Source: Chlorobiaceae bacterium | Lineage (GTDB): Bacteria > Bacteroidota > Chlorobiia > Chlorobiales > Chlorobiaceae | DNA: 7,003 nt | Reading direction: 5' to 3' | Assembly (NCBI GenBank): GCA_013336025.1 | Contig: JAAXUM010000084.1 | Coordinates: forward strand, 1-7,003 | Part shown: positions 5,712-7,003 of the stretch, one piece after another | How positions within the stretch are numbered: position 1 is the stretch's first letter | How the letters are laid out: the number at the start of each line of letters is the position of its first letter | Notes under the pieces: generated by a model | What the model was told of the DNA's origin: nothing | What the model saw: only the letters and a program-made list of their open reading frames with translations | Database searches by the model: none | Position numbers and translations under genes: made by a program

Positions 5712-6422
5712 TCCCGCTTTTTTCAATAATCCTTCATACCATACAGTCTGCCGGTGAATACCGACAACAATCATGAGGTTGCTGAGAGTCAGCAGGCTTT
5801 CTGCCAGGCCGTGCAGCAGGTCGTCATGTGACAGGGAGAGATTGCCGCGGACCTCTGTTGCAAGGTACATGGAGAATACCGTAAACGAAATAAAGACCAG
5901 CACGAACCAGAATCCTGCCACGGTGAGGGATGAAAAAACCTGGGGGTCACGTTTTCTCACAACGATGAGGAGCACAAGAAAGGTCATATAGACAATACTT
6001 GAAACCTGAAGAATAGCGTCAAAGATGTCTTCTCCAAGATAAGACTGCGGTTTTCCTGCAATCACGATTGTTGCAAAGCAGGCGGCATAAGCGGTCGTTT
6101 TCTGTTTTGAGGTATTTTTCAGTAACGTCAATACCGCAAAGAGAAGTGATGCGCTGCCAAAGAGATTGACGGTTTCCGAAAGATCGAGAAGCAGCGGAAT
6201 GGAATCACCGGTAAGGTGATAGCCTATGACAAAAAAGCTGCCGATCCAGTGAGGAAGCATTGAGAGACCGAAAATTCTGATATCCTTTCTTCCGGTAATG
6301 ATACCGTAGCGAAACATCATAAGGGCAGCTATCCCCCATTCGAGAGTCGAAGAGAGGTGAATGATCCAGTTCGGCAGGGAGAGCAGGCCGATGCTGCCTA
6401 TGAATGTCGGGTATTCCGTCAC
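5703..6422 (-). CDS. polytopic membrane protein, apparent DUF2499 (Ycf49-like)-DUF3593 fusion
   Basis: The 239-residue protein is strongly hydrophobic, with about six or seven membrane segments (approx. 13-36, 50-70, 83-101, 110-122, 135-155, 166-187, 205-222). Residues 13-100 match my memory of the cyanobacterial/plastid Ycf49 family (DUF2499): LSLPNWIIHLSSTLEW, FRYGIITG, LSMLPHWIGS, a histidine at 69 where the family has TWHF, then a glycine-centred helix. Residues 135-225 resemble DUF3593, which commonly has a GFxFxLVF segment and a xDxLHGxAExxLTLxNLxxVxG motif; here it is DDLLHGLAESLLTLSNLMIVVG. Function is unknown; both families are, as I recall, typical of photosynthetic organisms. Candidate cofactor or active-site residues are H22, E28, H58, H69, H204 and E208. 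The start is GTG at 6422, just before the conserved N-terminus, without a clear ribosome site. It follows bchP by 31 nt and its 3' end overlaps the protease gene by 9 bp. Confidence 0.8.
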   Translation of the reverse strand: MTEYPTFIGSIGLLSLPNWIIHLSSTLEWGIAALMMFRYGIITGRKDIRIFGLSMLPHWIGSFFVIGYHLTGDSIPLLLDLSETVNLFGSASLLFAVLTLLKNTSKQKTTAYAACFATIVIAGKPQSYLGEDIFDAILQVSSIVYMTFLVLLIVVRKRDPQVFSSLTVAGFWFVLVFISFTVFSMYLATEVRGNLSLSHDDLLHGLAESLLTLSNLMIVVGIHRQTVWYEGLLKKAGSV

Positions 6423-6453
6423 GTATGGTAGTTGTTTGAGAATAGAAACGTTT

Positions 6454-7003
6454 TCAGCTTCCCTTGACGAGATGATAGATGTTTTTTGAAAAAATTTTCA
6501 TCTGCGTACTCCATGGAGCGGGAACCATTTTTTTATAGAGGTATGAATCAAAGGTGATCTGCTGGACATCATCGTCTGCACATATAGCCACAAAGCTCTC
6601 CCGGAGTCTGTCATTACGGTAATAGACGAACTGCAGGGCTTCAAGTCCGAAAAAGATCGGGGCGTAGAGCTTGCGGAAGCCGGCTTCATAGTTTCCGAGT
6701 GGTTCAGCATTTTTAAGGTGCTGAATCATGGCTTGTGCTCCGAGTTTTCCTGAGCGCATGGCAAAGAAAATTCCCTCTCCGTTTGCAGGCGTCACCAGTC
6801 CGGCGGCATCACCGACAAGAATAGCTCCTTCTCCGGTAAAAGATTTGCGGGGCTTCATCGGTATTTTGGCGGCTTCATCAAGATAGGGTGCTTCAGTAAT
6901 TCCGATTTTTTCGACAAATCTTTTCTGAAGGTCTTTGAGGCTGTGCCGGTGCTCCTCTGTTCCGGTTCCGATTGCGAGATGATCGGCCTTGGGGAAAATC
7001 CAG
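6454..7003 (-). CDS. bchP: geranylgeranyl (bacterio)chlorophyll reductase BchP, C-terminal part
   Basis: The frame enters at the window edge (first full codon at 7002) and gives the last 182 residues; an N-terminal half of about 200 residues with the FAD Rossmann motif should lie beyond 7003. BchP/ChlP reduces the geranylgeranyl tail of (bacterio)chlorophyll to phytyl at the membrane. Visible hallmarks, numbered within the fragment: [14 protein letters not shown] (1-14), [23 protein letters not shown] (60-82) with the second FAD-binding GD motif at G64-D65, and the C-terminal [25 protein letters not shown]. That last block closely resembles the end of purple-bacterial BchP, which favours BchP over archaeal-type or generic geranylgeranyl reductases. 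An internal ATG at 6858 is not the start, because conserved family sequence continues upstream. It is followed 31 nt later by the DUF2499-DUF3593 gene, probably in one transcript. Confidence 0.88.
   Translation of the reverse strand, partial: WIFPKADHLAIGTGTEEHRHSLKDLQKRFVEKIGITEAPYLDEAAKIPMKPRKSFTGEGAILVGDAAGLVTPANGEGIFFAMRSGKLGAQAMIQHLKNAEPLGNYEAGFRKLYAPIFFGLEALQFVYYRNDRLRESFVAICADDDVQQITFDSYLYKKMVPAPWSTQMKIFSKNIYHLVKGS

Noticed and set aside
5690..5740. Bidirectional terminator between the convergent genes
   Set aside because: Only a weak, mismatched pairing (GAATTAT with ATAATCC) is visible, with no stable GC stem.
6454..6858. ATG 6858 as the start of a short 134-residue protein
   Set aside because: The frame stays open to the window edge, and residues upstream ([14 protein letters not shown]) are conserved BchP sequence. 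It is a partial gene, not a short one.
1..7003. CRISPR arrays, tRNA, rRNA, insertion sequences, phage genes
   Set aside because: No regularly spaced repeats, tRNA-like cloverleaf, rRNA segments, transposase or integrase motifs were seen on either strand.

Overview
The window most likely comes from a green sulfur bacterium (Chlorobi; Chlorobium or a relative). Three things point there. A bacteriochlorophyll-type geranylgeranyl reductase (BchP) marks a phototroph. Next to it is a membrane protein resembling proteins of oxygenic phototrophs (Ycf49/DUF2499). The S41 protease has the long helical tail I associate with the Bacteroidetes/Chlorobi group. This assignment is inferred from protein content, not from an rRNA or a database search.

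Layout: (1) Bases 1-858, minus strand: the N-terminal 286 residues of a periplasmic branched-chain-amino-acid-type ABC substrate-binding protein, with signal peptide, ribosome site and a candidate promoter. (2) Bases 859-1382: a divergent intergenic region of about 520 bp with no convincing gene but much structure. It holds a minus-strand terminator-like hairpin, a perfect 19-bp inverted repeat, a wider pair of imperfect inverted repeats around it, and an extended -10 box facing the next genes. (3) Bases 1383-5711, plus strand: a compact likely operon of rng (RNase E/G), dapD (tetrahydrodipicolinate N-succinyltransferase) and a ctp-type S41 processing protease, with gaps of 16 and 44 nt. (4) Bases 5703-7003, minus strand, convergent with the operon: bchP (C-terminal 182 residues visible), followed 31 nt later by a polytopic membrane protein whose end overlaps the end of the protease gene by 9 bp.

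How the genes relate: the plus-strand cluster joins RNA processing, lysine/diaminopimelate synthesis (peptidoglycan precursor) and periplasmic proteolysis. This is housekeeping content probably driven by one promoter region. The minus-strand pair links the last step of the bacteriochlorophyll a tail with a membrane protein that looks like a natural fusion of two families known from cyanobacteria and plastids (DUF2499/Ycf49 and DUF3593). That fusion is the best candidate here for under-described biology. The structured region upstream of rng is the best non-coding candidate. I see no CRISPR array, transposase, tRNA or rRNA.
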